From: Bosea beijingensis
GTDB taxonomy: Bacteria; Pseudomonadota; Alphaproteobacteria; Rhizobiales; Beijerinckiaceae
Length of the DNA: 64,000 nt
Reading direction: 5' to 3'
Assembly (NCBI RefSeq): GCF_030758975.1
Contig: NZ_CP132359.1
Coordinates: 1,504,811 to 1,568,810 of the forward strand
The position numbers and the translations under genes were made by a program. The notes beneath the pieces are model-generated. The model ran no database searches, was not told where the DNA came from, and was given only the letters and a program-made list of their open reading frames with translations. Of the stretch, positions 1-8,678 are shown in pieces (the stretch's first letter is position 1; every line of letters starts with the position of its first letter).

Positions 1-290
1 GCTGTATCGGCTGGGGCGCGGGGCTGGTCGTAGCGACGCGGGGCGCAAAGGGCGCGTTGGCGTTGGCCTCGGACCGCTTCCACGAGCAGCCGGCGAGCCC
101 TGCATCCGTGGTCGATACGCTCGGCGCCGGCGACGGTTTCATCGCCGCTTGCCTGCTGGCCATACTCGACGGAGCCGGCATCGCCGCCGCCCTGGCGGCG
201 GGGGCCGAACAGGCTGCGCAGGTCTGCGGCTATCACGGCGGCTTCGGCCACGGCGTGGCGTGGACGAGAACCGAAGCGGCGGTACCGTAA
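1..290 (+). CDS. PfkB-family carbohydrate kinase, C-terminal fragment
   Basis: The reading frame is open from the window edge (first full codon at 3) to TAA at 288-290, so only about 95 C-terminal residues are visible. VVATRGAKGA followed by DTLGAGDGF is the PfkB (ribokinase-like) signature 2, with the anion-hole glycines and the catalytic Asp of the GAGD motif. The family phosphorylates sugars or nucleosides in the cytoplasm. The substrate cannot be told from this part. It ends 15 bp before hyuA on the same strand, so the two are probably co-transcribed. Confidence 0.85.
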   Translation, partial: CIGWGAGLVVATRGAKGALALASDRFHEQPASPASVVDTLGAGDGFIAACLLAILDGAGIAAALAAGAEQAAQVCGYHGGFGHGVAWTRTEAAVP

Positions 291-305
291 GGGAGGACGA
301 CAGAG

Positions 306-2357
306 ATGGCGTGGCGGATCGGGATCGATTCCGGTGGCACATTCACCGATGTCTGCCTCTTCGAGGACGCGACCGGCATGGTCGCGGTCTGGAAGGTGCC
401 CTCGACGCCCGACGATCCCTCCCGCGCCATCGCGCGCGGCACGCAGGAGGGCGTCGAGCGCGTCGGCGCCAGCCCCGCCGACATCGCCTATTTCGGCCAT
501 GGCACCACGGTCGGCACCAACGCCCTGATCCAGCATCGCGGCGTGAAGACGGGCCTGATCACCACCGAGGGCTTTCGCGACCTGATCGAGATCGGCCGGC
601 AGAAGCGGCCGGACCTCTACGACCTCCAGGCCGACAAGGCGCCGCCGCTGGTCACCCGAGACCTGCGCTTCGGCGTCGCCGAGCGCGTTCGCCATGACGG
701 CTCGATCGAGACGCCGCTCGACGAGGATGCCGTCCGGCAGGCGGCGCGGGCGCTGAAGGCGGAGGGCGTCAAGGCCGTCGCCATCGGATTCCTCTACGGA
801 TTCGTCCGGCCCGAGCATGAGGAGGCCGCCAAGCGCGTCGTCACCGAGGAATTCCCCGAGTCCTTCATCTGCGCCTCGCATGAGGTCGCGCCGGAGTTCC
901 GCGAGTACGAGCGCATCTCGACCGCGGTGGTCAACGCCTATCTCGGCCCGGTGATGCAGGGCTATATCCGCCGCCTCGCCGACCGCCTGAAGGAACTCGG
1001 CCTCAAGGCGGTGCCGCATCTGACGCAGTCCAATGGCGGCGTTATCGGCTTCGACATGGCGGCGCGCCTGCCGGTGCGCACGGTTCTCTCCGGTCCCTCG
1101 ACCGGCGTCGTCGCGGCGCAGGCGATCGGCGCCATGATCGGCATACCCAGCCTCATCACCTTCGACATGGGCGGTACCTCCTCGGACGTCGCCCTGCTCG
1201 ATGACGGCGAGGCCAAGCTCGCCTCCGAGGCCAATGTTCACGGCTATCCGATCAAGGCGCCGATGCTGGACATCCACACGGTCGGCGCCGGCGGTGGCTC
1301 GCTCGCCGCGATCGATTCCGGCGGGTTGCTCAAGGTCGGTCCGCGCTCGGCCGGCGCCGATCCCGGCCCCGTCTGCTACGGGCGCGGCGCGACCGAGCCC
1401 GCCGTCACCGACGCCAATGTCGTGCTCCAGACCCTGAACCCGACCCATCTGCTCGGCGGCCGCATGCCGATCGACCAGGCGCTGTCGAAGCAGGCGATCG
1501 GCCGCCTCGCCGATGAGCTCGGCCTCGACCTGATGGCGACGGCGCAGGGCATCATCTCGGTCGTCACCGCCAACATGGCCAAGGCGATCCGGGTCATCAG
1601 CGTCCAGCGCGGGCATGATCCGCGCGATTACGCGCTGGTTGCCTTCGGCGGGGCAGGGCCGCTGCATGCTGCGCGGCTCGCACGCGAACTCGACATGAAG
1701 CGCATCGTCGTGCCGCGCAATCCCGGCATCGGCTGCGCGCTAGGCCTGCTCCTGACCGATCTGCGCGCCAATTTCGCGACGACGCGATTGGCGACGCTCT
1801 CCGATGCACTGGTCCCCGACATGGCGGAGATCTTCGTCGCCTTGCAGGAACAGGCCGATCACTGGTTCGCGGAGGAGGGCGTGGCTTCGGCCGACCGTCG
1901 GCTGAAGCGCACCGCCGACCTGCGCTATCACGGCCAGAACTACGAACTCGCCATCGACGTGCCGGACGGGCCGATCACGCCCGCGACCATCGCGGCGCTC
2001 GCCGAGGGCTTCGCCGCCGCCCATAAACGGCTCTACGGCTTCGTCGCGGAAGGCGAGGCGGTTCAGCTCGTGACCTATCGCGTCGAGGCGGTCGGCCTCG
2101 TGCCCAAGGCCGCCTTCCGGCCGGAGCCCGATGCCGGGCCTGACGCCTCGCACGCCATCATCGGCAGCCGCGAGGTCTGGTTCCCCGAGGCCGGCGGCTT
2201 CGTCGCCTGCCCGATCTACGACCGCGACAAGCTGAAGTCGGGCAACCGCTTCGCCGGCCCGGCCATCGTCGAGCAGATGGATTCGACGACCGTGCTGCTT
2301 CCGGGCATGACCGCGACGGTCGAGCCCTATCTCAACCTGATCCTGGAGATGCCGTGA
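306..2357 (+). CDS. hyuA: Hydantoinase/oxoprolinase subunit A (HyuA family)
   Basis: 683 residues. It starts with an ASKHA-type phosphate loop (GIDSGGTFTD) and has a second one near residue 290 (DMGGTSSDV). A glycine-rich GAGGGS and GADPGPVCYGRG stretch follows, all characteristic of the ATP-binding subunit of 5-oxoprolinase, N-methylhydantoinase and acetone-carboxylase-like enzymes. A strong ribosome site GGGAGG at 291-296 supports the ATG at 306. The stop overlaps the start of hyuB, as is typical for the two-subunit enzyme. The family couples ATP hydrolysis to opening of a cyclic amide; 5-oxoproline or a hydantoin is likely, but the substrate is not shown by the sequence. Confidence 0.9.
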   Translation: MAWRIGIDSGGTFTDVCLFEDATGMVAVWKVPSTPDDPSRAIARGTQEGVERVGASPADIAYFGHGTTVGTNALIQHRGVKTGLITTEGFRDLIEIGRQKRPDLYDLQADKAPPLVTRDLRFGVAERVRHDGSIETPLDEDAVRQAARALKAEGVKAVAIGFLYGFVRPEHEEAAKRVVTEEFPESFICASHEVAPEFREYERISTAVVNAYLGPVMQGYIRRLADRLKELGLKAVPHLTQSNGGVIGFDMAARLPVRTVLSGPSTGVVAAQAIGAMIGIPSLITFDMGGTSSDVALLDDGEAKLASEANVHGYPIKAPMLDIHTVGAGGGSLAAIDSGGLLKVGPRSAGADPGPVCYGRGATEPAVTDANVVLQTLNPTHLLGGRMPIDQALSKQAIGRLADELGLDLMATAQGIISVVTANMAKAIRVISVQRGHDPRDYALVAFGGAGPLHAARLARELDMKRIVVPRNPGIGCALGLLLTDLRANFATTRLATLSDALVPDMAEIFVALQEQADHWFAEEGVASADRRLKRTADLRYHGQNYELAIDVPDGPITPATIAALAEGFAAAHKRLYGFVAEGEAVQLVTYRVEAVGLVPKAAFRPEPDAGPDASHAIIGSREVWFPEAGGFVACPIYDRDKLKSGNRFAGPAIVEQMDSTTVLLPGMTATVEPYLNLILEMP

Positions 2358-3961
2358 TGACCGCGACCGCATCCGTCAGCGTCGACCCGATCACCGTCGA
2401 GGTCATCGGCTCCTCCTTCGCCTCCATCGCCGAGGAGATGGGCGAAGCCCTGGTCAAGGCGAGCTACTCGACCAACATCAAGGAGCGTCGCGACTGCTCG
2501 ACCGCGCTCTTCGACGTCGAGGGCCAGACGCTCTGCCAGGCCGAGCATATCCCGATGCATCTCGGCTCCTTCATCGGCATCATCCCGCATATCCTGAAGC
2601 GCCACTCCGTCGCGGACATGAAGCCGGGCGACGTCTTCATCGGCAACGATGCCTATGAAGGCGGCGGCACCCATCTGCCGGATATCGTGCTGGCCGAGCC
2701 GGTCTTCCACGAAGGCGTCATGATCGCCTGGGCCGTCAACACGGCGCACCACTCGGATTTCGCCGATCGCGGCCACGCCCATATCTATCAGGAGGGCCTG
2801 CGCATCCCGCCGATCCGCCTCTATGACGGCGGCGTGCTGATGAAGGACGTGCAGGAGCTGATCCTGCTCAACTGTCAGGTCCCGCGCGAGCGACTCTCGG
2901 ACCTGCGCGCCCAGATGGCGGCGAACCGTCTCGGTGTCGAGCGGTTGCGCGCACTCTGCGACAAATACGGCCGCGACACGGTGCTCGCCGCCGGCAAGGC
3001 CTTGCAGGACTATGCCGAGCGCAAGATGCGCGCCGGCATCGCCTCGATCCCCGACGGCACCTATCGCTTCTCGGATTCCTTCGACAATCCCGAGATCGAC
3101 GAGCCGCTGACCTTCTCGGTCGCGATCACCGTCGCGGGCGAGGAAATGACGCTCGCCTTCGACTCGCCGCCGCAGATGCGCGCTGGCTTCAACATGGTCT
3201 ACACCGCGCTGCTCTCGACCGTGTATTATGCGGTCAAGACCGTGGCCGACCCGACCATTCCGCCCAATGCGGGGCTCGCCCGGCCGCTCACCGTCACCGC
3301 GACCGAAGGCACGGTGCTGAACTGCGTGCATCCGGCCGCCGTCAACGGCCGCATCGCCGCCTGCCAGCGCGTGGTCGACCTGATCCATGGCGCGCTCGCG
3401 CAGGCCGTGCCGGACCGGGTGATCGCGGCCTGTTCGGGCGCGGTTGCCTCGGCCACCTTCGCCGGCGAGCAGCCCGGCAGCGGCGAGCTCTGGGTCTATC
3501 TGGAGACGATCGGCGGCGGCTCCGGCGCCCGCACCAACAAGGACGGCCTCCACGGCGTCCATGTCCACATGACCAACACCTCGAACCTGCCGGTCGAGGC
3601 GCTGGAGCTGGAATATCCGCTGACCCTGCTGCGCTACGAACTGGTCGACGGTTCGGGCGGGGATGGCCGCCAGCGCGGCGGCATGGGGCTCCGCCGCGTC
3701 TATCGGGCGGAGGCGCCGTGTCGTCTGAGCGTCGATAATTCGCGCCTGACCTCGCGGCCCTGGGGGCTTGCCGGCGGCGGCGAGGGGCAGGGCGGCTCCT
3801 TCTCATTCAGCGAGGGCGTCGCACCCTTCTTCAAGGGCGACGGCGCATTGGAGAAAGGCCAGATCGCCGAGATCATCACGCCCGGCGCCGGCGGTTATGG
3901 CCCGGCCGCGGAGCGCAGTGCCGAGGCGAGGGCGCGAGACAAGGCCGAGCAGCGGGGGTGA
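2357..3961 (+). CDS. hyuB: Hydantoinase/oxoprolinase subunit B (HyuB family)
   Basis: 534 residues from the ATG at 2357, which overlaps the hyuA stop (TGATG). A GTG three bases upstream is a possible alternative start. The protein matches the HyuB family along its length: an N-terminal DPITVEVI, an internal GGGTHLPD, NTAHHSDF with paired His, an IGGGSGAR stretch and a C-terminal TPGAGGYG. With HyuA it forms the ATP-dependent cyclic-amide hydrolase in the cytoplasm. It is the last gene of the plus-strand cluster; the following palindrome (3994-4127) may act as a transcript end. Confidence 0.9.
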   Translation: MTATASVSVDPITVEVIGSSFASIAEEMGEALVKASYSTNIKERRDCSTALFDVEGQTLCQAEHIPMHLGSFIGIIPHILKRHSVADMKPGDVFIGNDAYEGGGTHLPDIVLAEPVFHEGVMIAWAVNTAHHSDFADRGHAHIYQEGLRIPPIRLYDGGVLMKDVQELILLNCQVPRERLSDLRAQMAANRLGVERLRALCDKYGRDTVLAAGKALQDYAERKMRAGIASIPDGTYRFSDSFDNPEIDEPLTFSVAITVAGEEMTLAFDSPPQMRAGFNMVYTALLSTVYYAVKTVADPTIPPNAGLARPLTVTATEGTVLNCVHPAAVNGRIAACQRVVDLIHGALAQAVPDRVIAACSGAVASATFAGEQPGSGELWVYLETIGGGSGARTNKDGLHGVHVHMTNTSNLPVEALELEYPLTLLRYELVDGSGGDGRQRGGMGLRRVYRAEAPCRLSVDNSRLTSRPWGLAGGGEGQGGSFSFSEGVAPFFKGDGALEKGQIAEIITPGAGGYGPAAERSAEARARDKAEQRG

Positions 3962-3993
3962 AGAAACAATGAGGCCCGCCTAGGCGGAACGGC

Positions 3994-4127
3994 TTGTCAT
4001 TCCGGGGCTTCGCGTAGCGAAGAGCCCGGAACCCACGACCGGGCGAGCCCTTTGTCGATGGCGCTTGCGATCGCTCACCCGGTCGTGGGTTCCGGGTTCG
4101 CGCCTATGGCGCGCCCCGGAATGACAA
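3994..4127. repeat. Long palindromic intergenic repeat, family A (copy 1)
   Basis: Outer arms TTGTCATTCCGGGGC and GCCCCGGAATGACAA are exact inverted repeats. Internal arms (CCCGGAACCCACGACCGGG against CCCGGTCGTGGGTTCCGGG) can pair as well, so almost the whole element can fold into one long hairpin. A close relative lies at 61531-61665 and a truncated one at 48248-48285. It sits between the convergent ends of hyuB and the ABC ATPase gene, where a hairpin could end transcription from both sides. Confidence 0.85.
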
Positions 4128-4140
4128 ATGGCGGTGCCGC

Positions 4141-5238
4141 TTAGGCAGCCAGCCACAACAGCGCATGCGGCGACAGCCTCAGCGTCGCTCCGCTGCCGAC
4201 CTCGAACAGCCCGCTGCCAGATTGGAAGGGCACGTCTACTGCCACTTCCGTCGTGCCGATGCGGACGCCGTAGCGCACGCTCGCGCCGAGGAATTCGCGG
4301 TTGGCGACGGTGCAGGGCAGCGCCAGCATCCCGTCCCCGGCCGGGCCCGCATCACCGAGACTGGCATGCTGCGGCCGGAAGACCAGCTTGGCGCCGTCCG
4401 GCACCTGCGCCTCCGCCGGAACCGGCACGCGAGTCCCGCCCTCGATCTCGAAGACCCGGGTCCCGCCGCTGCCGGTGAGTTTCCCACTTAGGATATTGGC
4501 GGTGCCGAGGAAGCCGGCGACGAACAGGTTCGCCGGGTGCTCGTAAAGCTCCATCGGCGTCCCGACCTGCTGCACGATGCCGTCATTCATCACGGCGATC
4601 CGGTCGCAGATCGTGTTCGCCTCCTCCTGGTCATGGGTGACGAAGATCGTGGTCAGGCCGAGCCGCTGCTGCAGGTCGCGCAGTTCGCGGCGAACCTGCA
4701 CGCGCATCTTGGCGTCGAGATTGGAGAGCGGCTCGTCGAGCAGCAGCACCTTGGGCTCGACCGCGACGGTGCGCGCCACGGCGACGCGCTGCTGCTGGCC
4801 GCCCGAGAGCTGCGAGGGCCGCCGCTCGGCGAGATGGGCGAGGCCGACGAGGCCCAGCGCCGCCTCGACGCGCCGCTCGACCTCGGCGCGCTTCACGCCG
4901 CGCTCCTCCAGCCCGAAGGCGACGTTGCGGCGCACCGTCATGTGCGGCCAGAGCGCATAGGACTGGAACACCATGCCGACATCGCGCTTCCACGGCGGCA
5001 GGTCGGTGATCGGCTTGCCGCCGATCCTGACTTCGCCGGTATCGGCATGGTTGAAGCCGGCGATCAGGCGCAGCAGCGTGGTCTTGCCACAGCCGGAGGG
5101 GCCGAGGAAGGCGAAGAATTCGCCCGGCTTGATCGCCAGATTGACGTCCTTGAGCACATGGTTGGTGCCGTAGGACAGGTTGACGCCTTCGATATCGACG
5201 GCGACGGCGGGCGTGGTCAGGGAGACGGTCGCGTTCAT
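4141..5238 (-). CDS. ABC transporter ATP-binding protein (FbpC/PotA-like)
   Basis: 365 residues. Walker A GPSGCGKTT, the Q-loop in MVFQSYALWPH, signature LSGGQQQRVA, Walker B LLLDEPLSNLD and the switch His in VTHDQEE are all present in the first 220 residues. A C-terminal TOBE-type domain (about 285-365) follows. This is the CUT1/iron/polyamine class of importer ATPases acting on the inner face of the membrane. It lies 2 bp after the fused permease and is the last gene of the transporter operon beginning at 8485. The substrate is probably that of the linked binding protein, not necessarily iron. Confidence 0.9.
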   Translation of the reverse strand: MNATVSLTTPAVAVDIEGVNLSYGTNHVLKDVNLAIKPGEFFAFLGPSGCGKTTLLRLIAGFNHADTGEVRIGGKPITDLPPWKRDVGMVFQSYALWPHMTVRRNVAFGLEERGVKRAEVERRVEAALGLVGLAHLAERRPSQLSGGQQQRVAVARTVAVEPKVLLLDEPLSNLDAKMRVQVRRELRDLQQRLGLTTIFVTHDQEEANTICDRIAVMNDGIVQQVGTPMELYEHPANLFVAGFLGTANILSGKLTGSGGTRVFEIEGGTRVPVPAEAQVPDGAKLVFRPQHASLGDAGPAGDGMLALPCTVANREFLGASVRYGVRIGTTEVAVDVPFQSGSGLFEVGSGATLRLSPHALLWLAA

Positions 5239-5240
5239 GA

Positions 5241-6956
5241 TCAGTGGCCCATTCCCTTGGCCTTCTGGCTACGTTCGATGATGAGATGGGAGAGGAAGGT
5301 GCAGGCCGCGACGAGGATCACCGCGACGACGCCGAGCGCGGCACCGGGGCCGCGCCCCGCCGCAGACTGCATGAAGACATAGAGCCCGTAGGCCAGCGGC
5401 GCGTCCGAGTTGGACTGTACCAGCATCAGCGTCGCCGAGAGCTCGACGGCGGCCGTCGAGAACGAAGTGACGAAGCCGGCGAGGATGCCGCCCGCCATCA
5501 GCGGCACGACGATGCGCCGGACCGTGCGCGCCTTGGTGGCTCCGAGGTTCTCGGCGGCTTCCTCGAGCGAGACCGAGATCTGCTGGAGCGCCGCATAGCA
5601 GGCGCGCAGGGCATAGGGCAGGCGCCGGATCGCCAGCGCCATCACGATGGTGATCCAGAGCGCGGCGAGCGGCGTCCCGTCCGGCAGGGTGATGCCATAG
5701 AAGGTCCTGAGATAACCGATGCCGAGCACCACGCCGGGAATGGCGAGCGCCGCGGTTGCCATCCAGTCGAGCCATTCGCGGCCGATCAGCTTGGTGCGCA
5801 GCACGAGATAGGCGATGGCGACGCCGAGCACGACGTCGATGCCGCCGGCGATCGAGGCATAGATCAGCGTGTTCTTGATGTAGACCGAGCTTTCGCCGAA
5901 AACGCGGCCGTAATGCGCGATCGTGTAGGCGTCGGGCAGGGGCGAGAACGACCAGATCGTCGCGAAGGAGAGCAGCAGCAGGCCCAGATGCGGCGCCAGC
6001 ACCAGCGCCAGGATCAGGATGACGATGCCGTAGCCGAACACGGCCTCCATCGGGGTCATCATCCGCTTGGCGAGCCCGCCGCCGCCGCGCTGCGTCGTGG
6101 CGTAGTCGCGACCCTTCAGCGCCCTTGCCGAGAGCCACATTGCCAGCACCGAGGCGATGATCAGCACGACCGAAATGACGTAGCCCATCGGGTCGGCGAT
6201 GCCGATCGAGGTCACCCGGAGGTAGGCCTGCGGCGCCAGCATGTCCTTGACGTTGAGCAGCAGCGGGGTCGCGAGATCGTCGAAGACCTTGACGAAGACC
6301 AGCGAGGCGCCGGCGAGATAGCCCGGCATGGCGAGCGGGAAGACGATCCGCCGGAACAGCCGGAAACCGGAGGAGCCGAGATTCTGCGCGGCTTCTTCCA
6401 TGGCGCGGTCGACATTGCGGAGCGCCGCCGAGAGATTGATCAGGATGAACGGGAAATAGTGGACGGACTGGACGAAGATGACGCCGTTCAGCCCCTCCAT
6501 GAAGTCGATCTTGAAGCCGAACCAGTCGTCCAGCAGCAGATTGACCGAGCCGTTGCGGCCGAAGAAGAGCTGCATCGCCACCGCGCCGACGAAGGGCGGC
6601 ATGATCAGCGGCAGGAAGCCGAGCGTCTGGACGATGGCCGCGCCGCGGAAGACGAAGCGCGTCGTGAGATAGGCCAGCGGCAGGGCGAAGACCGAGGCCC
6701 AGACCACCGACATCGCAGAGACATAGAACGAGTTCCACAGCGAGCGCATGAACAGCTCGGTGCGGACGAAATCGTAGAAATTCACCAGCGTGAAGGTCGA
6801 GGTGCCCTTCTCGGTGAAGGCGACATAGATCACCGTCGCCACCGGCAGCACCAGGAACATCAGGAGAAAGGCGGCGATCGCCAGTGCCAGCGCGATCTGG
6901 CCGGGTGTGCCGGCGATGCGACGGGGGCGGGGAGCCGAGGTCGGAATGGCTGTCAT
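5241..6956 (-). CDS. ABC transporter permease, fused double-domain (FbpB-like)
   Basis: 571 residues from the ATG at 6954-6956; upstream in-frame codons run into the palindrome at 6970-7135 and are not likely to be translated. The protein contains two tandem BinT-type permease halves, each with about six membrane helices and an EAA-like loop (EEAAQNLGSSGFRLFRRIVFP near residue 190; EEAAENLGATKARTVRRIV near 465). This fusion is characteristic of the FbpB/AfuB class that imports ferric iron or phosphorylated compounds. It is expected to form the channel with the ATPase at 4141-5238 and the binding protein at 7148-8485. Confidence 0.88.
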   Translation of the reverse strand: MTAIPTSAPRPRRIAGTPGQIALALAIAAFLLMFLVLPVATVIYVAFTEKGTSTFTLVNFYDFVRTELFMRSLWNSFYVSAMSVVWASVFALPLAYLTTRFVFRGAAIVQTLGFLPLIMPPFVGAVAMQLFFGRNGSVNLLLDDWFGFKIDFMEGLNGVIFVQSVHYFPFILINLSAALRNVDRAMEEAAQNLGSSGFRLFRRIVFPLAMPGYLAGASLVFVKVFDDLATPLLLNVKDMLAPQAYLRVTSIGIADPMGYVISVVLIIASVLAMWLSARALKGRDYATTQRGGGGLAKRMMTPMEAVFGYGIVILILALVLAPHLGLLLLSFATIWSFSPLPDAYTIAHYGRVFGESSVYIKNTLIYASIAGGIDVVLGVAIAYLVLRTKLIGREWLDWMATAALAIPGVVLGIGYLRTFYGITLPDGTPLAALWITIVMALAIRRLPYALRACYAALQQISVSLEEAAENLGATKARTVRRIVVPLMAGGILAGFVTSFSTAAVELSATLMLVQSNSDAPLAYGLYVFMQSAAGRGPGAALGVVAVILVAACTFLSHLIIERSQKAKGMGH

Positions 6957-6969
6957 GGATGGGTGCCGG

Positions 6970-7135
6970 GTGTCATCCCGTGCGCGCCGCGGCATGGAAA
7001 TGCCGCTGCGCAGACACGGGACCGTTGTCAGGAAAAGGCGCTTACGAGGCGCGCTTCAGGAAAAGGCGCCTGCTGGTCGCGCGGTCCCGTGTCTGCGCCG
7101 CAGCGTTCCACGCTGCAGCGCACACGGGATGACAC
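6970..7135. repeat. Nested inverted repeat (cruciform-like) inside the ABC transporter operon
   Basis: Outer arms GTGTCATCCCGTG and CACGGGATGACAC pair exactly. Inside are a second pair (GCAGACACGGGACCG against CGGTCCCGTGTCTGC) and two small hairpins (GCGGCAT-GGAA-ATGCCGC and GCAGCGT-TCC-ACGCTGC). The centre carries TCAGGAAAAGGCGC twice as a direct repeat. It lies between the binding-protein gene stop (7148) and the permease start (6956). In mRNA it may lower expression of the downstream membrane genes relative to the binding protein, a common arrangement in uptake operons. Confidence 0.8.
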
Positions 7136-7147
7136 GCTCCCGACGAG

Positions 7148-8485
7148 TTACTTCGCCGCCTTCAGCGCCTCTTCCGCCTTGGCCTTGGCCTTGGCGTAGT
7201 TGTCGCGGGCGAAGCTTGCCCATTGCGCCTCGACCTCGGCCTGGCGGGCGCCCTTCTCCTTGCCGCCGGTGAAGGCGCCGCGCAGCTCCGGGCTCGCGGC
7301 CTGCGCCTCTGTCACCGGCATGGCGGCGAGCAGCACGCGGGCTTCCTCGGCCATCGCCTTGGCCTTGTCGTTCGGCTTCTTGGCCAGCGCCGCATCGACC
7401 TCGTGCAGCACCTTGTTGACGCCCTTCAGCCCGTCGAGCTGGAAGGAGATGATCTGGTCGAACAGTGTGTCGACCACCGCGGTGCGGCCTTCCGACTTGT
7501 CGACGTCGAAGCCGATCATCTTCTGGAAGCGCGGATCGGTGAAGGGATTCGGATAGTCGGCACCCGCCTTGGCATAGACGGCCGGGTTGACCGGCAGGCG
7601 GCGGATGCCGGGCTCGAGCAGCACTTCCTGGCCGGTCGGCGACAGCAGGAACTCGATGAAGGCTTCGGCTGCGGCCTTGTTCGGCGGGTTCGCGATGATG
7701 CCGACATTGGCCGGCACGACCGTCGTCACGCTCGGATAGACGAACTTGACCGGGAAGCCGGAGGCCTGGGCCGAGAAGGCGAAGAAGTCGATGACGATGC
7801 CGACGCCGACCTGCCCGGAATTGACCTGCTCCGGCACGCCGAAGGAGCGCTCGTTGATCGAGCGGAAATTGCCGGCCATCTCCTTGATGGTCCGCCAGCC
7901 CTTGTCCCAGCCTTCGCCCTGCAGGATCGTCTCGATCGTCAGATGCGTCGTGCCGGAGCGCGACGGTGCCGCGATCGAGACATGGTCGTAGAACACCGGC
8001 TTGGCGAGGTCCTGCCATTCCTTCGGCTCGGGCAGCTTGTTGGCCTTGGCGTAGCGGTCGTTCCACATGATGCCGTAGCCGGAGGCCGCGAAGCCGAAAT
8101 AGAAGCCCGCCGGATCGTTGATCGGATAGGAGCCGATCTTCTCGGGGATGCCGGTCGCCTTGGGCTTGTAGGCGGTGAGCAGCTTCTTGCCCTTCAGCAC
8201 CTCGAAGGCGTCGGGCGCCGAGGCCCAGAACAGGTCGACCTGGTTGTTGGCCTTGGTTTCCTCGACGTATTTCACGCCGGCATTGGTGTTGCGGTTCTGC
8301 ACTTCGAGCGTGACGCCCGGCACCGCCTTCTCGAAGGCCTTCTTGATCGGGTCGGTGACGTCCTTGGAGAAGGAGGTCACCACCGTGACCTTGCCGGCCG
8401 GCGCCTGTGCCAGCGCGATGGTCGTAAACGAGGCGCTCAGCGACAGGCCGAGAGTGGCCGCGAGCGCGGTCCGACGATTCAACAT
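7148..8485 (-). CDS. ABC transporter periplasmic substrate-binding protein (FbpA/AfuA/PgtC-like)
   Basis: 445 residues with an N-terminal export signal (NRRTALAATLGL, cleavage probably after ALAQA). The mature part opens with KVTVVTSFSKD and has DLFWASAPDAFE and RSGTTHL blocks. The same blocks occur in the sensor-linked protein at 11971-13347, so the two are paralogues. The family includes ferric-iron, hexose-phosphate (AfuA) and phosphoglycerate (PgtC) proteins. It is the first gene of the transporter operon and is preceded by a sigma-54 promoter at 8542-8557, so expression is likely inducible by the regulator just upstream. The C-terminal 100 residues are Ala/Lys-rich and helical. Confidence 0.87.
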   Translation of the reverse strand: MLNRRTALAATLGLSLSASFTTIALAQAPAGKVTVVTSFSKDVTDPIKKAFEKAVPGVTLEVQNRNTNAGVKYVEETKANNQVDLFWASAPDAFEVLKGKKLLTAYKPKATGIPEKIGSYPINDPAGFYFGFAASGYGIMWNDRYAKANKLPEPKEWQDLAKPVFYDHVSIAAPSRSGTTHLTIETILQGEGWDKGWRTIKEMAGNFRSINERSFGVPEQVNSGQVGVGIVIDFFAFSAQASGFPVKFVYPSVTTVVPANVGIIANPPNKAAAEAFIEFLLSPTGQEVLLEPGIRRLPVNPAVYAKAGADYPNPFTDPRFQKMIGFDVDKSEGRTAVVDTLFDQIISFQLDGLKGVNKVLHEVDAALAKKPNDKAKAMAEEARVLLAAMPVTEAQAASPELRGAFTGGKEKGARQAEVEAQWASFARDNYAKAKAKAEEALKAAK

Positions 8486-8541
8486 GGCTTCCTCCCGAAG
8501 CAGATTTTTTGGCTCGACGTCGAGGTCGATGCTTTCCGCTC

Positions 8542-8557
8542 AGCAACCGCGATGCCA
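8542..8557 (-). promoter_or_regulatory. Sigma-54 (-24/-12) promoter of the ABC transporter operon
   Basis: Read on the minus strand the bases are TGGCATC-GCGG-TTGCT, matching the sigma-54 consensus TGGCACG-N4-TTGCW, with the invariant GG and GC exactly 10 bases apart. It is 57 bp upstream of the binding-protein ATG. The gene just upstream encodes an enhancer-binding protein with the sigma-54 contact motif GAFTGA, which makes a chance match unlikely. Confidence 0.8.
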
Positions 8558-8610
8558 AGTGCGAGCGGTATTGATTTCGTTGCGGAATTCGGGAGGAGGG
8601 GTTTTCAGTT

Positions 8611-8670
8611 CCCCAATTTCGGGGGTGTAGCGGTAACCTGCCAACACCCCTGATGGGTCATTGCGGTAAC
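8611..8670 (-). promoter_or_regulatory. Candidate enhancer sites for the NtrC-type regulator
   Basis: Two identical 8-mers (GTTACCGC on the minus strand) lie at 8630-8637 and 8663-8670, 33 bp apart, which is about three helical turns. They are roughly 75-120 bp upstream of the -24/-12 promoter, the usual distance for an upstream activating sequence. An inverted CCCC-N6-GGGG lies at 8611-8624 and a GGTGT...ACACC pair flanks the nearer 8-mer. Which of these is the actual operator cannot be decided by eye. Confidence 0.5.
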
Positions 8671-8678
8671 ATCGTCTC

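Noticed and set aside
4141..8485. Calling the fused-permease ABC system a ferric iron transporter.
   Set aside because: The family also holds hexose-phosphate and phosphoglycerate proteins, and the adjacent Pgt-like regulators favour an organic phosphate or similar ligand. The sequence does not decide.
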